Origin: Ancylobacter koreensis
Lineage (GTDB): Bacteria; Pseudomonadota; Alphaproteobacteria; Rhizobiales; Xanthobacteraceae
Assembly (NCBI RefSeq): GCF_023016525.1
Contig: NZ_JALKCG010000009.1
Coordinates: 1 to 64,000, forward strand
Reading direction: 5' to 3'
Length of the DNA stretch: 64,000 bases
A program made the position numbers and the translations under genes. Of the stretch, positions 8,673-17,022 are shown in pieces. A model generated the notes under the pieces. That model did no database searches. It saw nothing but the letters and a program-made list of their open reading frames with translations, and was not told the DNA's origin. The stretch's first letter is position 1; each line of letters begins with the position of its first letter.

Positions 8673-9817
8673 GCCACCACCCAGGCGCTGTCCGGGCGGA
8701 ACCACAGCCGGGCGCGGTCGTCCGTGAAGGTGCCGGGCGTGCGCGACTGCACGCGTAAGGGGGTGTCGTTGGCGGTGAGCTGAAGTTCGTAGCGGCTGCC
8801 GAGGAACGCTGCCGACACGAACCGCACATCGAGGCCGGTCTGCTGGTCGGGCTTTTCCGGGCGGTCGAAACGGATGTCCTCGGGGCGCAGTAGCAATGTT
8901 GCGTGCTGTCCGGGCGCTGCGGTGGCGAGCCAGCCGGCCGATGCGCGCGCCGTGGCGATGTCGCCGGCGTAGAGTGCCACTGACACCCGGCCGGCGGCGC
9001 GATCCACCGTGACGACTGTTCCTTCCAGCAGGTTGGCGGTGCCGACGAAGTTGCCGACGAAGCGGCTGGCGGGGGTGCGGTAGACCTCTTCCGGGGTGCC
9101 GACCTGCTCGATGCGGCCCTTGTTCATCACCACGACCCGGTCGGCGAGCACCAGCGCCTCGTCCTGGTCGTGGGTGACGTAGAGCGTGGTGATGCCGATG
9201 CGCTTTTGCAGCGCTCGCAGCTCAAAGCGCATCTCCTGCCGCAGCGAGGCGTCGAGGTTGGAGAGCGGTTCGTCGAGCAGCAGCAGGGTCGGCTTGGTGG
9301 CGAGTGCCCGCGCCAGCGCGACGCGCTGCTGCTGGCCGCCGGAGAGTTCCGAGGGGTAGCGCCTGGCGAGATCGCCGAGCTGCACCAGATCGAGCACGGC
9401 AGCGACCTCGCGGTCGATTTCCGCGCGCTTCCCGCCGGCGACCACGAGGCCGTAGCCGACATTCTCCGCCACCGTTTTGTGCGGCCACACCGCATAGGTC
9501 TGGAACACCATGCCGAGGCGCCGCTTTTCCGGCGGCAGCGCGAAGGAGGCGTTGGAGGCGAGTGTGCCGTCGAGATGGATCTCGCCGCCTTCCGGCTGCA
9601 GGAAGCCCGCCACCATGCGCAATGTCGTGGTCTTGCCGCAGCCGGAGGGGCCGAGCAGCACCACGCTTTCGCCGGGCGCCACTTGCAGATCGATACCGTT
9701 CACGGCCGCCGTATCACCGAGCCGCTTGCGCAGATCGCGCAATTCCAGCCGCGGAGGCTGAGCGGTCGCAACGGGGGCATCGGGCACGATGCCGGTGGCA
9801 GGCGAATAAAAGTTCAT
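8669..9817 (-). CDS. ABC transporter ATP-binding protein (FbpC/PotA type)
   Basis: A 382-residue ATPase: Walker A G-P-S-G-C-G-K-T at 56-63, signature L-S-G-G-Q-Q-Q-R at 158-165, Walker B L-L-L-L-D-E-P at 178-184, and H-loop T-H-D. A C-terminal regulatory TOBE-like extension of about 130 residues includes L-R-P-E-D-I-R, which places it in the CUT1/FbpC/PotA group. It energises the fused permease encoded immediately downstream, with which it overlaps by four bases. A 20-residue Pro/Ala-rich N-terminal extension precedes the domain; a downstream start is possible. Confidence 0.92.
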   Translation of the reverse strand: MNFYSPATGIVPDAPVATAQPPRLELRDLRKRLGDTAAVNGIDLQVAPGESVVLLGPSGCGKTTTLRMVAGFLQPEGGEIHLDGTLASNASFALPPEKRRLGMVFQTYAVWPHKTVAENVGYGLVVAGGKRAEIDREVAAVLDLVQLGDLARRYPSELSGGQQQRVALARALATKPTLLLLDEPLSNLDASLRQEMRFELRALQKRIGITTLYVTHDQDEALVLADRVVVMNKGRIEQVGTPEEVYRTPASRFVGNFVGTANLLEGTVVTVDRAAGRVSVALYAGDIATARASAGWLATAAPGQHATLLLRPEDIRFDRPEKPDQQTGLDVRFVSAAFLGSRYELQLTANDTPLRVQSRTPGTFTDDRARLWFRPDSAWVVA

Positions 9818-9852
9818 GGCGAACTCCGGGTACGCGTCGTCTTGAGGATGGT

Positions 9853-11187
9853 TCAGGCCGAGCGGGCGTAGCGGCTCTCGGGGCGGGTCAGGCCGTAATG
9901 CTCGCGCAGGCTGCGGCCGGTGTAGTCGCGGCGGAACAGCCCGCGGGCCTGCAGGATCGGCACGACCTCGTCGACGAAGGCGCTGAGCCCGCCCGGCATG
10001 AAGGCCGGCATGATGTTGAAGCCGTCGGCCGCGCGCTGCTCGACCCAGAGCTGAATATGGTCGGCGACCGCTTTCGGCGTGCCGGCCAGCACCTTGTGGC
10101 CGCGACCGCCGGCAAGGCGGCGCAGCAACTGGCGCAGCGTCGGCTTTTCGCGCTCGACGATGTTGAGAATGACCTGCGAGCGGCTCTGCGCACCCTGCAC
10201 CGTCTCCGGGCGTGGGAACGCCTCGATCGGGATGCGCTCGTCCAGTGGGAAGACGCTGAAGTCGAAGCCGTCGAAACGCTGCGAGAGATGCTTGAGGCCG
10301 ACCACGGGCAGGGTGAGGTCGTCGAGTTCCTCTTCCAGCGCGCGGGCCTCGGCTTCAGTCGAGCCGAGGATCGGCGACAGGCCGGGCAAGATCTTGATGC
10401 CGTCCGGGTCGCGGCCGAACGCCAAGGCGCGGCGCTTCACATCGGCATAGAAGCCCTGCGCTTCGCCGAGATCCTGCTGCGCGGTGAAGATCGCCTCGGC
10501 ATAGCGGGCGGCGAAGCCACGGCCCTCATCGGAGGAGCCGGCCTGCACCAGCACCGGGTTGCCCTGCGGCGAGCGCGGTATGTCGAGCGGCCCGCGGACC
10601 CGGAACGCCTCGCCCTGATGGCCGATGGCGTGGATGCGGGCGGTGTCGGCATAGATGCCGAGCGTGCGGTCCAGCACGCGGGCGTCGTCCTCCCAGCTGT
10701 CCCACAGCTTGCGCACCACCTCGACATATTCGGTGGCGCGGCGGTAGCGGTCGGTGTGCGAATTGCGCTGGTCGAGCCCGAAATTGCCGGCCGCCTCGGC
10801 CGACCAGGAGGTGACGATGTTCCAGCCGGCGCGGCCGCCGCTGATATGGTCGAGCGAGGCGAATTGCCGGGCGAGATTATAGGGTTCCGAATAGGTGGTG
10901 GAGGCGGTGGCGATCAGGCCGATATGCGAGGTTGAACCCGCCAGCGCCGAGAGCAGCGTCAGGGGCTCCAGCTTGCCTTGCGCCACATGCTTCACGCTGC
11001 GGCCGATAGCGAGCTGGTCGGCGAGGAACAGCGAGTCGAACTTGCCGCGCTCGGCGATCGCCGCGATCTCGCGGTAATAATCGACATCGGTCAGGCGCTC
11101 GGGCTGTGATCCGCTGTAGAGCCAAGACGCCTCGTGATGGCCGGTAGTCGGCACGAAGACGTTGAGGTGGATGTGCTTGTTCGTCAC
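9853..11187 (-). CDS. NtaA/SnaA/DszA-family FMNH2-dependent monooxygenase (copy 2)
   Basis: 444 residues, paralogous to copy 1 at 3968-5356: L-N-V-F-V-P-T-T-G-H-H-E-A-S-W at the N-terminus, A-S-T-T-Y-S-E-P-Y, H-I-S-G-G-R-A-G-W-N-I-V-T-S and N-P-V-L-V-Q-A-G-S-S. The C-terminus also matches copy 1 (G-L-F-R-R-D-Y-T-G-R-S-L-R-E-H). Two non-identical copies in one operon suggest successive oxidations or two related substrates. I prefer a GTG start at 11187, which has AGGA about 8 nt upstream and aligns with copy 1. A TTG at 11211 overlapping the TctC stop is the alternative. No flavin reductase is nearby. Confidence 0.88.
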   Translation of the reverse strand: MTNKHIHLNVFVPTTGHHEASWLYSGSQPERLTDVDYYREIAAIAERGKFDSLFLADQLAIGRSVKHVAQGKLEPLTLLSALAGSTSHIGLIATASTTYSEPYNLARQFASLDHISGGRAGWNIVTSWSAEAAGNFGLDQRNSHTDRYRRATEYVEVVRKLWDSWEDDARVLDRTLGIYADTARIHAIGHQGEAFRVRGPLDIPRSPQGNPVLVQAGSSDEGRGFAARYAEAIFTAQQDLGEAQGFYADVKRRALAFGRDPDGIKILPGLSPILGSTEAEARALEEELDDLTLPVVGLKHLSQRFDGFDFSVFPLDERIPIEAFPRPETVQGAQSRSQVILNIVEREKPTLRQLLRRLAGGRGHKVLAGTPKAVADHIQLWVEQRAADGFNIMPAFMPGGLSAFVDEVVPILQARGLFRRDYTGRSLREHYGLTRPESRYARSA

Positions 11188-11207
11188 GGCAGTCGTCCTG
11201 AGAACGC

Positions 11208-12191
11208 TCAATCGAGCTTGATGTTGGCGGCCCTGATGGCGCGGCTGTAGTTCTCGAAATCGCTGCGCACCGCGGCATCGCCTTCGGCGGCGGTTGACGC
11301 GACGACGGTGAAGCCCTGGCCTTCGAGGAAGCTTTTCACCTCGGGTGCGTTCAGTGCGGCAACGAAGTCGCGGTTAATCTTCTCGACCAGCGGGCGCGGG
11401 GTCTTGGCGGAGACGAAAAAGCCCTGCCAGGTCTCGATGTTGAAATCCTTGATGCCCTGCTCCTGGAAGGTCGGAACATCGGGCAGGGCAGCCGAGCGCT
11501 TGGCGGTGCTGACGCCGATGGGCACCAGTCGGCCGGCGCGCACATGCTCGGTAACGGCGGCAAGTGTGATGATCACCGCGTCGATATGGCCACCAAGCAG
11601 GTCGGTCACCGCCGGGGCGCCGCCCTTGTAGGGGATGAAGGTGTATTTGGTGCCGGTGAGTTGGCCGAGCAGCTCGTGGCCGATGTGATGGGCCCCGCCA
11701 TTGGACGGCGTGCCAACCGTGAGCGTTCCGTCCTTCTCGCGGGCGAGCTTCAGATATTCATCGAGGTTCTTCACGCCGAGCGAGGGGCGGACCACCAGGA
11801 TTTGCGGATTAGACACTGCCTTGGTGACGGTCGAAAGATCCTTGATCAGGTCGCTCTTCAGCTCCGTGCCGAAGAAGATGGCGTTGAGCGGCACCTTGTC
11901 GCCGCCGACCACGATGGAGAGTCCGTCCGGCTTGCCCTGCGCGATCTGCTCCAGCCCGATATTGCCGTTGGAGCCGGCGACGTTCTCGACGATGGGGTCC
12001 TTGCCCCAGATTTTTCCGAGCTCGCGGGCCACCGTCCGGGTCAGCGCGTCGGCGCTGGCGCCGGCCGACGAGGTGACGACGATGCGCACCTGGGACTGCG
12101 GGTATTTCGACACGTCCACCTCGTCGGCGGAAGCGGGGATGAGCGTCAGTGCCAGTGCGGCGCCGGCTAATAGACTGAAAACACCATTCAT
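11208..12191 (-). CDS. tctC: Tripartite tricarboxylate transporter (TTT) periplasmic receptor, TctC/Bug family
   Basis: 327 residues with a signal peptide (hydrophobic core ending A-S-A near residue 22). The Bug-family core follows: V-R-I-V-V-T-S-S-A-G near the start, V-E-N-V-A-G-S-N-G-N-I-G, Y-K-G-G-A-P-A-V-T-D-L-L-G-G-H and P-T-F-Q-E-Q-G. Such receptors bind carboxylates or amides and deliver them to TctBA. tctB and tctA lie divergently just upstream, so the three probably form one transporter controlled from the shared 90-bp intergenic region. This is also the first gene of the nine-gene leftward operon. A strong GGAGG lies 9 nt before the ATG. Confidence 0.88.
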   Translation of the reverse strand: MNGVFSLLAGAALALTLIPASADEVDVSKYPQSQVRIVVTSSAGASADALTRTVARELGKIWGKDPIVENVAGSNGNIGLEQIAQGKPDGLSIVVGGDKVPLNAIFFGTELKSDLIKDLSTVTKAVSNPQILVVRPSLGVKNLDEYLKLAREKDGTLTVGTPSNGGAHHIGHELLGQLTGTKYTFIPYKGGAPAVTDLLGGHIDAVIITLAAVTEHVRAGRLVPIGVSTAKRSAALPDVPTFQEQGIKDFNIETWQGFFVSAKTPRPLVEKINRDFVAALNAPEVKSFLEGQGFTVVASTAAEGDAAVRSDFENYSRAIRAANIKLD

Positions 12192-12225
12192 CGCTGAGAA
12201 CCTCCGTAATTCGGCACGATCCTAA

Positions 12226-12247
12226 ATTGACATTTCCAATTGTCGAT
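12226..12247. promoter_or_regulatory. Inverted repeat between divergent tctC operon and tctBA, possible operator
   Basis: ATTGACA, eight bases, then TGTCGAT form 7-bp arms with one mismatch. The left arm contains a good -35-like TTGACA for the tctBA direction, with only a weak A/T-rich -10 region 17-18 nt further on. The location midway between two divergent start codons fits a shared operator. No regulator gene is adjacent. Confidence 0.4.
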
Positions 12248-12281
12248 AGAAAATATGGACTAATGAGTTTGGAGATTGCCA

Positions 12282-12743
12282 GTGCCCCTTAATCGCGACG
12301 TTCTCACCGCCGGCCTCGCCACCGCCTTTGCCTTGACTCTGCTGGCTTTCGGCAGCCATCTCCCGGTGGGAACGGCGGTGCGCATGGGCCCCGGATTCAT
12401 TCCCCGTGCCGTGGCCATCAGCCTGCTCGTGGTCGCCGTGCTCATCCTGATCAAGGCGTTGCTTGCCCGGCGCGGGCTCTCGGACGATGCCGCGCCGGAA
12501 GCACCGATTCACTGGCGTGGGGCAGCCAGCATCAGCTTCGGCGTGCTGACGTTCGCGCTGCTGATCCAGCCGATCGGCCTGCTGGCCAGCGCCACGGCGA
12601 CGGTGTTTTTCTCATCGCTCGCGCAGCACAGCGATGGCTGGACGGAGCGCGTGATCCTTGCCGGCTCGCTTGCCGCCATTGCCGGGGCGGTGTTCGCCTA
12701 TGGGCTTGGCCTGCCTCTGCCGATCCTGCCGAACTTCCTGTGA
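12282..12743 (+). CDS. tctB: TctB-like small membrane subunit of a TTT transporter
   Basis: 153 residues, mostly hydrophobic, with about four membrane segments and the family's G-P-G-F-I-P-R after the first one. TctB is the poorly conserved small integral subunit that pairs with TctA. A GTG start at 12282 is chosen because GGAG sits 7 nt upstream; a TTG at 12276 would place that site too close. The stop codon overlaps the tctA ATG by one base (TGATG), so the two are translationally coupled. Confidence 0.82.
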   Translation: MPLNRDVLTAGLATAFALTLLAFGSHLPVGTAVRMGPGFIPRAVAISLLVVAVLILIKALLARRGLSDDAAPEAPIHWRGAASISFGVLTFALLIQPIGLLASATATVFFSSLAQHSDGWTERVILAGSLAAIAGAVFAYGLGLPLPILPNFL

Positions 12744-14242
12744 TGGAACTTCTCGGTCATCTCGCGCTCGGCTTCGATGTCGCGCTTTCCTGGCAGAATC
12801 TTCTGCTGTGCCTGATCGGCGTGCTGTTGGGCACGCTGGTCGGTGTTCTGCCAGGCATCGGGCCGGCGACCACGATCGCCATCCTGCTCCCGGTGACTTT
12901 TGAGCTGCCGGCCGTTGGCGCTCTCATCATGCTGGCCGGCATCTATTACGGCGCGCAATATGGCGGCTCGACCACGGCGATCCTCGTCAACATGCCCGGC
13001 GAGTCGTCCGGTATCATCACCGCGCTGGACGGCCACCAGATGGCCAAGCAGGGCCGCGCGGGAGTGGCGCTGTCGATTGCCGCCATCGGCTCGCTGTTCG
13101 CCGGCACGGTCTCGACCTTCTTCATCGCCGGATCGGCCTCGACGCTCTCCGAGCTCGGCCTGATGTTCGGGCCGGCGGAGAATGTTGCGCTGATGGTGCT
13201 CGCCATCGTCGCGGTCATCGTCATGGGCAAGGGCTCGGTGCTGAACGGGCTGGTGATGGTACTGATCGGCCTGTCGCTCGGGCTGATCGGCACCGATGTC
13301 GAGACCAGCAAGGCACGTTTCACCTTCGGCATTCAGGAACTGCGCGACGGCATCGATTTCATCCCGTTGGCGATGGGGCTGTTCGGCATCTCCGAAATCC
13401 TGCGCACGCTGGAGACGCCGGGCGACAGCACCATTCTGCACAACAAGATTTCCGGGCTGTGGCCGAAATGGGCGGACCTCAAAGCCTCGGCTCTGCCGAT
13501 CCTGCGCGGCACCGGCGTTGGCACGGTGCTCGGCATCCTGCCGGGAAGCGGCACGCTGCTTGCCTCGTTCACCGCCTACATGCTGGAAAAGAAGATTTCC
13601 CGCACGCCGGAACGCTTCGGCAAGGGCGCGATCGAAGGGCTCGCCTCCCCGGAGAGTGCCAACAATGCTGCGGCGCAGACCTCCTTCGTGCCGATGCTCA
13701 CCCTCGGCATGCCTTCCGGTGCGGTGACGGCGCTGATGATCGGCGCCATGACCATCCATGGTATCTCGCCGGGGCCGCAGGTGGTGACGCAGCGCCCGGA
13801 TCTCTTCTGGGGGCTGGTGTGTTCGATGTGGATCGGCAACGCGATGCTGCTGATCATCAACCTGCCGCTGATCGCCATCTGGGTGTCGATCCTGCGCATC
13901 CCCTACAGGCGGCTGGTGCCGGCGATCATCCTGTTCTGCTGCATCGGCGCCTACAGCGTGAACAACTCAACTTTCGATGTGGTCGTGCTGTTCGCCGCCG
14001 GGCTGTTCGGTTACGCGTTGTCGCGGCTGGATTGCGACCCGACGCCCCTGCTGCTCAGCTTCATCATCGGGCCTATGCTGGAAGAGAATTTCCGCCGCGC
14101 CATGCTGGTCGCGCACGGCAACCCGATGACGTTTGTCGAAAAGCCGATCAGCCTGACGCTACTGCTGGCGACGGCTGCCCTACTGGTGGTGGCGGTCCTG
14201 CCCTCGGTGCGCAAGCGTCGCGAGGAGGTGTTCGTGGAGTGA
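12743..14242 (+). CDS. tctA: TctA-like large permease subunit of a TTT transporter
   Basis: 499 residues with about 11-12 membrane segments. The conserved TctA motifs are present: [27 protein letters not shown] and, in the second half, P-E-S-A-N-N-A-A and T-L-G-M-P. TctA forms the transport channel of this secondary, ion-driven importer and receives its substrate from a TctC receptor. A GTG one codon earlier is possible. A second, more distant TctA is encoded at 50106-51617. Confidence 0.92.
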   Translation: MELLGHLALGFDVALSWQNLLLCLIGVLLGTLVGVLPGIGPATTIAILLPVTFELPAVGALIMLAGIYYGAQYGGSTTAILVNMPGESSGIITALDGHQMAKQGRAGVALSIAAIGSLFAGTVSTFFIAGSASTLSELGLMFGPAENVALMVLAIVAVIVMGKGSVLNGLVMVLIGLSLGLIGTDVETSKARFTFGIQELRDGIDFIPLAMGLFGISEILRTLETPGDSTILHNKISGLWPKWADLKASALPILRGTGVGTVLGILPGSGTLLASFTAYMLEKKISRTPERFGKGAIEGLASPESANNAAAQTSFVPMLTLGMPSGAVTALMIGAMTIHGISPGPQVVTQRPDLFWGLVCSMWIGNAMLLIINLPLIAIWVSILRIPYRRLVPAIILFCCIGAYSVNNSTFDVVVLFAAGLFGYALSRLDCDPTPLLLSFIIGPMLEENFRRAMLVAHGNPMTFVEKPISLTLLLATAALLVVAVLPSVRKRREEVFVE

Positions 14243-14325
14243 GGAGAACGGACGTCCATGACCGTCGTCACGATCCGGCATAGGATGCTGCCCGGATCCT
14301 TTCCGTTCAGTACCGAGTACCAAAC

Positions 14326-15075
14326 ATGACGTTCAGCCCGACCATCGATCCCATCTCCCCCGCCTTGCGCGACCTTCTTGCCCCTGGCGGCGTACTTCGC
14401 GCCGGCATAAATCTCTCGAACTTTCTGCTGGTCTCGAACCGCGATGCGCAAGGTTCGCCGATCGGGGTGTCGCCCGACATGGCCGGCGCTATCGCCAACC
14501 ACCTCGGGGTCAGGCTGCAATTGGTACCGTACGAGTCGCCCAGTCTTCTGGCCGACGCGGCATTGCGCGACGAATGGGATATCGGGCTGATCGGGGCCGA
14601 GCCGCAGCGAGCTGAAGTGATCAGCTTCACCCCATCCTATGTGGAGATCGAGGCGACCTATTTGGTCCCCGAAGGCTCAACGTTGCAAAGCACGGGGGAC
14701 GTCGATGCGCCGGGTCTTCGCATCGCGGTGACGGGGCGCACCGCCTATGGGCTCTGGCTCGACCGCAACATCCGGCGCGCCACGCTGGTGCGCTCCTCGA
14801 CCATGGACCAGGCGCGGGCGGATTTTGCCGAGCAAGGGCTCGACGCGCTCGCTGGGCTTCGACCGCGGTTGATCGCGGATCAGGCGTTGCTTCCCGGGTC
14901 GACCCTATTGCCGGGGCGCTTCATGGCGGTGCAGCAGGCGATCGGTACGCCAAAGGCGAAAGCCGCGGCGCTCGCCCACCTCACGAGGTTCATTGAGGCC
15001 GCCAAGAGCTCTGGCTTCGTCGCCGAACTGATCCACAGGCACCGTGTGCAGGGACTGAGCGTCTCCGCTGCGTGA
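14326..15075 (+). CDS. Type-3 solute-binding-like protein without signal peptide
   Basis: 249 residues matching the two-lobed amino-acid-type binding protein fold (SBP_bac_3): L-R-A-G-I-N-L near residue 25, S-P-D-M-A-G-A-I-A-N-H-L-G-V, E-W-D-I-G-L-I-G-A-E-P, then S-Y-V-E-I-E-A-T-Y. The N-terminus (M-T-F-S-P-T-I-D-P-I-S) has no hydrophobic export signal. Either the protein works in the cytoplasm, the real start is missed, or export has been lost. It converges with an amino-acid-type ATPase gene whose permease is broken, so it may be a leftover of the same importer. The ribosome-binding site is weak. Confidence 0.7.
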   Translation: MTFSPTIDPISPALRDLLAPGGVLRAGINLSNFLLVSNRDAQGSPIGVSPDMAGAIANHLGVRLQLVPYESPSLLADAALRDEWDIGLIGAEPQRAEVISFTPSYVEIEATYLVPEGSTLQSTGDVDAPGLRIAVTGRTAYGLWLDRNIRRATLVRSSTMDQARADFAEQGLDALAGLRPRLIADQALLPGSTLLPGRFMAVQQAIGTPKAKAAALAHLTRFIEAAKSSGFVAELIHRHRVQGLSVSAA

Positions 15076-15143
15076 CGGCGAAGCGCGGGCGCGCGTTGTG
15101 GCGGAACCGCGTCACCGCTAATGGGCCGGAAGGTCTGCAGTGC

Positions 15144-15890
15144 TCACTGCGTCAGCAGGCTCGCGATGAACTGGCGCGTGCGCTCCTTAATCGGATTCGC
15201 GAACAGCGCGCGGGCCGGGCCGGTCTCGACGATGTGGCCGCCGTCCAGAAACGCGACTTCGCCGGCGATATTGGCCGCGAGCCGCAGGTCATGGGTCGCT
15301 ATCAGCATGGTGGTGCCCTCGCGCGCCAGTTGCGCGATGACTTCCACCACCTCCTCGGCAAGCTCCGGGTCGAGCGCGGAGGTCGGCTCGTCGCACAGCA
15401 GTACTTTCGGCGCCGGGGCGAGAGCGCGCGCGATCGCCACGCGCTGCTGCTGGCCGCCGGACAGCTGCGCCGGCCAGGCGTCGGCCTTGTGGGCGAGGCC
15501 GACCTTGTCGAGCAGCTCCAGCGAGCGGGCCCGGGCCTTCGCCTCCGGCCATTTCAGCACCGTGACGAGGCTCTCCATGACATTGCCCAGCGCGGTGCGG
15601 TGCGGGAATAGCTGGAAGTTCTGGAACACCATGCCGGTCTGGCGCCGCACCCGCAAAATCGCGTCGCGCTCCGGCCGCTTGCCGGGCACGAATGTTACAC
15701 GGTCCCCGCCAATGACCAGCTCGCCGGCCTGCGGGATTTCCAGCAGGTTCACGCAGCGCAGCAGCGTGCTTTTGCCCGAGCCGGACGGGCCGATCAGCGC
15801 GGTGACACTGCCCTCGGCAATTCTAAGGCTGACGGATTTGAGGACGGAGAGCTCGCCGAAGCTCATCTCGATGTCGGTGAGCGCAATCAT
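15144..15890 (-). CDS. Polar amino-acid-type ABC transporter ATP-binding protein
   Basis: A 248-residue ATPase of the GlnQ/HisP group: Walker A G-P-S-G-S-G-K-S at 34-41, M-V-F-Q-N-F-Q-L-F-P-H (typical of this group), L-S-G-G-Q-Q-Q-R, Walker B V-L-L-C-D-E-P-T-S-A-L-D-P, and switch histidine T-H-D. It follows the permease remnant with a four-base ATGA overlap, so it was the second gene of an importer operon. With the permease cut by the IS, this ATPase probably has no working partner here unless it serves another permease. Confidence 0.9.
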   Translation of the reverse strand: MIALTDIEMSFGELSVLKSVSLRIAEGSVTALIGPSGSGKSTLLRCVNLLEIPQAGELVIGGDRVTFVPGKRPERDAILRVRRQTGMVFQNFQLFPHRTALGNVMESLVTVLKWPEAKARARSLELLDKVGLAHKADAWPAQLSGGQQQRVAIARALAPAPKVLLCDEPTSALDPELAEEVVEVIAQLAREGTTMLIATHDLRLAANIAGEVAFLDGGHIVETGPARALFANPIKERTRQFIASLLTQ

Positions 15891-16091
15891 GACGACGCTT
15901 TCACGAAGCCGCCATAGCGTCCGAAATGGCCCTCCAGCCGCACCTGCAGGGCGGAGAGCACCGAAGACAGCGCCAGATAGATCAGCGCGGCCTCGATATA
16001 GATGATCAGCGGCTCATAGCTGGTGGCAACGATGCGCTGCGCCGCCTGGAACAGCTCCGGCACTGTCACGGCGGCGGCCAGCGAGGTGTCC
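15887..16091 (-). pseudogene. C-terminal remnant of an amino-acid ABC permease, cut by IS element
   Basis: About 68 codons remain. They begin Q-D-T-S-L-A-A-A-V-T-V-P-E-L-F, which matches the K-D-T-S-L segment late in HisM/GlnP-type permeases, and run through the last membrane segment (I-E-A-A-L-I-Y-L-A-L-S-S-V-L-S-A-L) to the stop. The N-terminal two thirds are missing, and the DNA on the far side of the IS is unrelated (an Rrf2 gene). An internal ATG at 16069 could give a 60-residue product, which would not be a functional permease. Confidence 0.8.
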
Positions 16092-16145
16092 TGAGACCCT
16101 TTTCTCCTCCGGCTTAGACAAGAGTCCGAGGGTTGATTTGTGGCC

Positions 16146-17022
16146 TCAGGCGGCCGCGGTTTCCAGTGCGATTGTTGCCGCGAACTCGGCAGGGGATCGA
16201 TTGCCGAGAGCTGAATGGGGGCGGTTCACATTGTAGTCCTCCCTCCATGAGGCGATGGCGGCACGGGCCTGACCAAGGTTCGAGAACAGGGTCTCGTTCA
16301 GGCACTCGTCCCGGAAGCGACCGTTGAAGCTTTCGACGAAGCCGTTCTGCATCGGCTTGCCGGGAGCGATGTCGTGCCATTCGACGCCAGTCTGCTGGCA
16401 CCATTTGAGAACTGCCATCGAGGTCAGTTCGGTGCCATTGTCCGACACGATGGTCGAAGGCTTGCCCCGAACAGCCATGACCGCGTCCAGCTCGCGTGTC
16501 ACCCGAAGGCCCGAGAGCGAGGTGTCGGCGACCAGCGCCAGGCACTCCCGGCTGAAGTCGTCGACCACGGCCAGCACCCGGAAACGCCGTCCGTCCGTGA
16601 AGGCATCCGACACGAAGTCGAGGTTCCAGCGGACATTGATCCGATCCGGCACCAGGATGGGACGCCTCGTACCGAGCGCTCGCTTGCGTCCTCCGCGGCG
16701 GCGGACCTGAAGCTTCTTCTCCCGATACAGCCGGCGCAGCTTCTTCTAGTTCATGACGATACCCTGGCTTCAGCATGATGTGGATCCGCCGCCTTACGGC
16801 AATTGCAGGCAATTGCCTGCCGGCCAAGGGATAGCCGAAGCGGCGGCGCTCGCCCGCCACGGCCCGCATGGCCTCCCGCAGACTGGCATCGTAGTAACGG
16901 ATGCTGCGGTAACGCACGCTGGTGCGATCGACGCCCAGCGCCTTGCACGCCCGACGCTGGCTCACCCCGTGCGCCGCACAGGCATGAGCCACGGCTTTGC
17001 GCCTCGCATCGGGCGTCACCAT
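16146..17022 (-). pseudogene. IS3-family OrfB transposase, disrupted
   Basis: The N-terminal part starts at ATG 17022 (V-T-P-D-A-R-R-K-A-V) in a frame overlapping the orfA end. After F-G-Y an extra block of about 39 bp encodes P-L-A-G-R-Q-L-P-A-I-A before the expected R-R-I-H-I-M-L. A one-base shift and an in-frame TAG follow near 16745-16760. The catalytic DDE part is intact in the new frame, from about 16740 to 16146: [15 protein letters not shown] and F-V-E-S-F-N-G-R. With both a shift and a stop, no full-length transposase is made. A 168-residue C-terminal piece from 16652 remains open. Confidence 0.85.
16790..16830. repeat. Extra palindromic block inside OrfB
   Basis: A perfect 16-bp palindrome, GCAGGCAATTGCCTGC (16805-16820), overlaps a tandem GGCAATTGC repeat (16798-16806 and 16808-16816). 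The whole block sits where related OrfB proteins run directly from F-G-Y into R-R-x-H-I. It therefore appears to be an insertion into the IS, perhaps by slippage at the palindrome. Confidence 0.55.
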
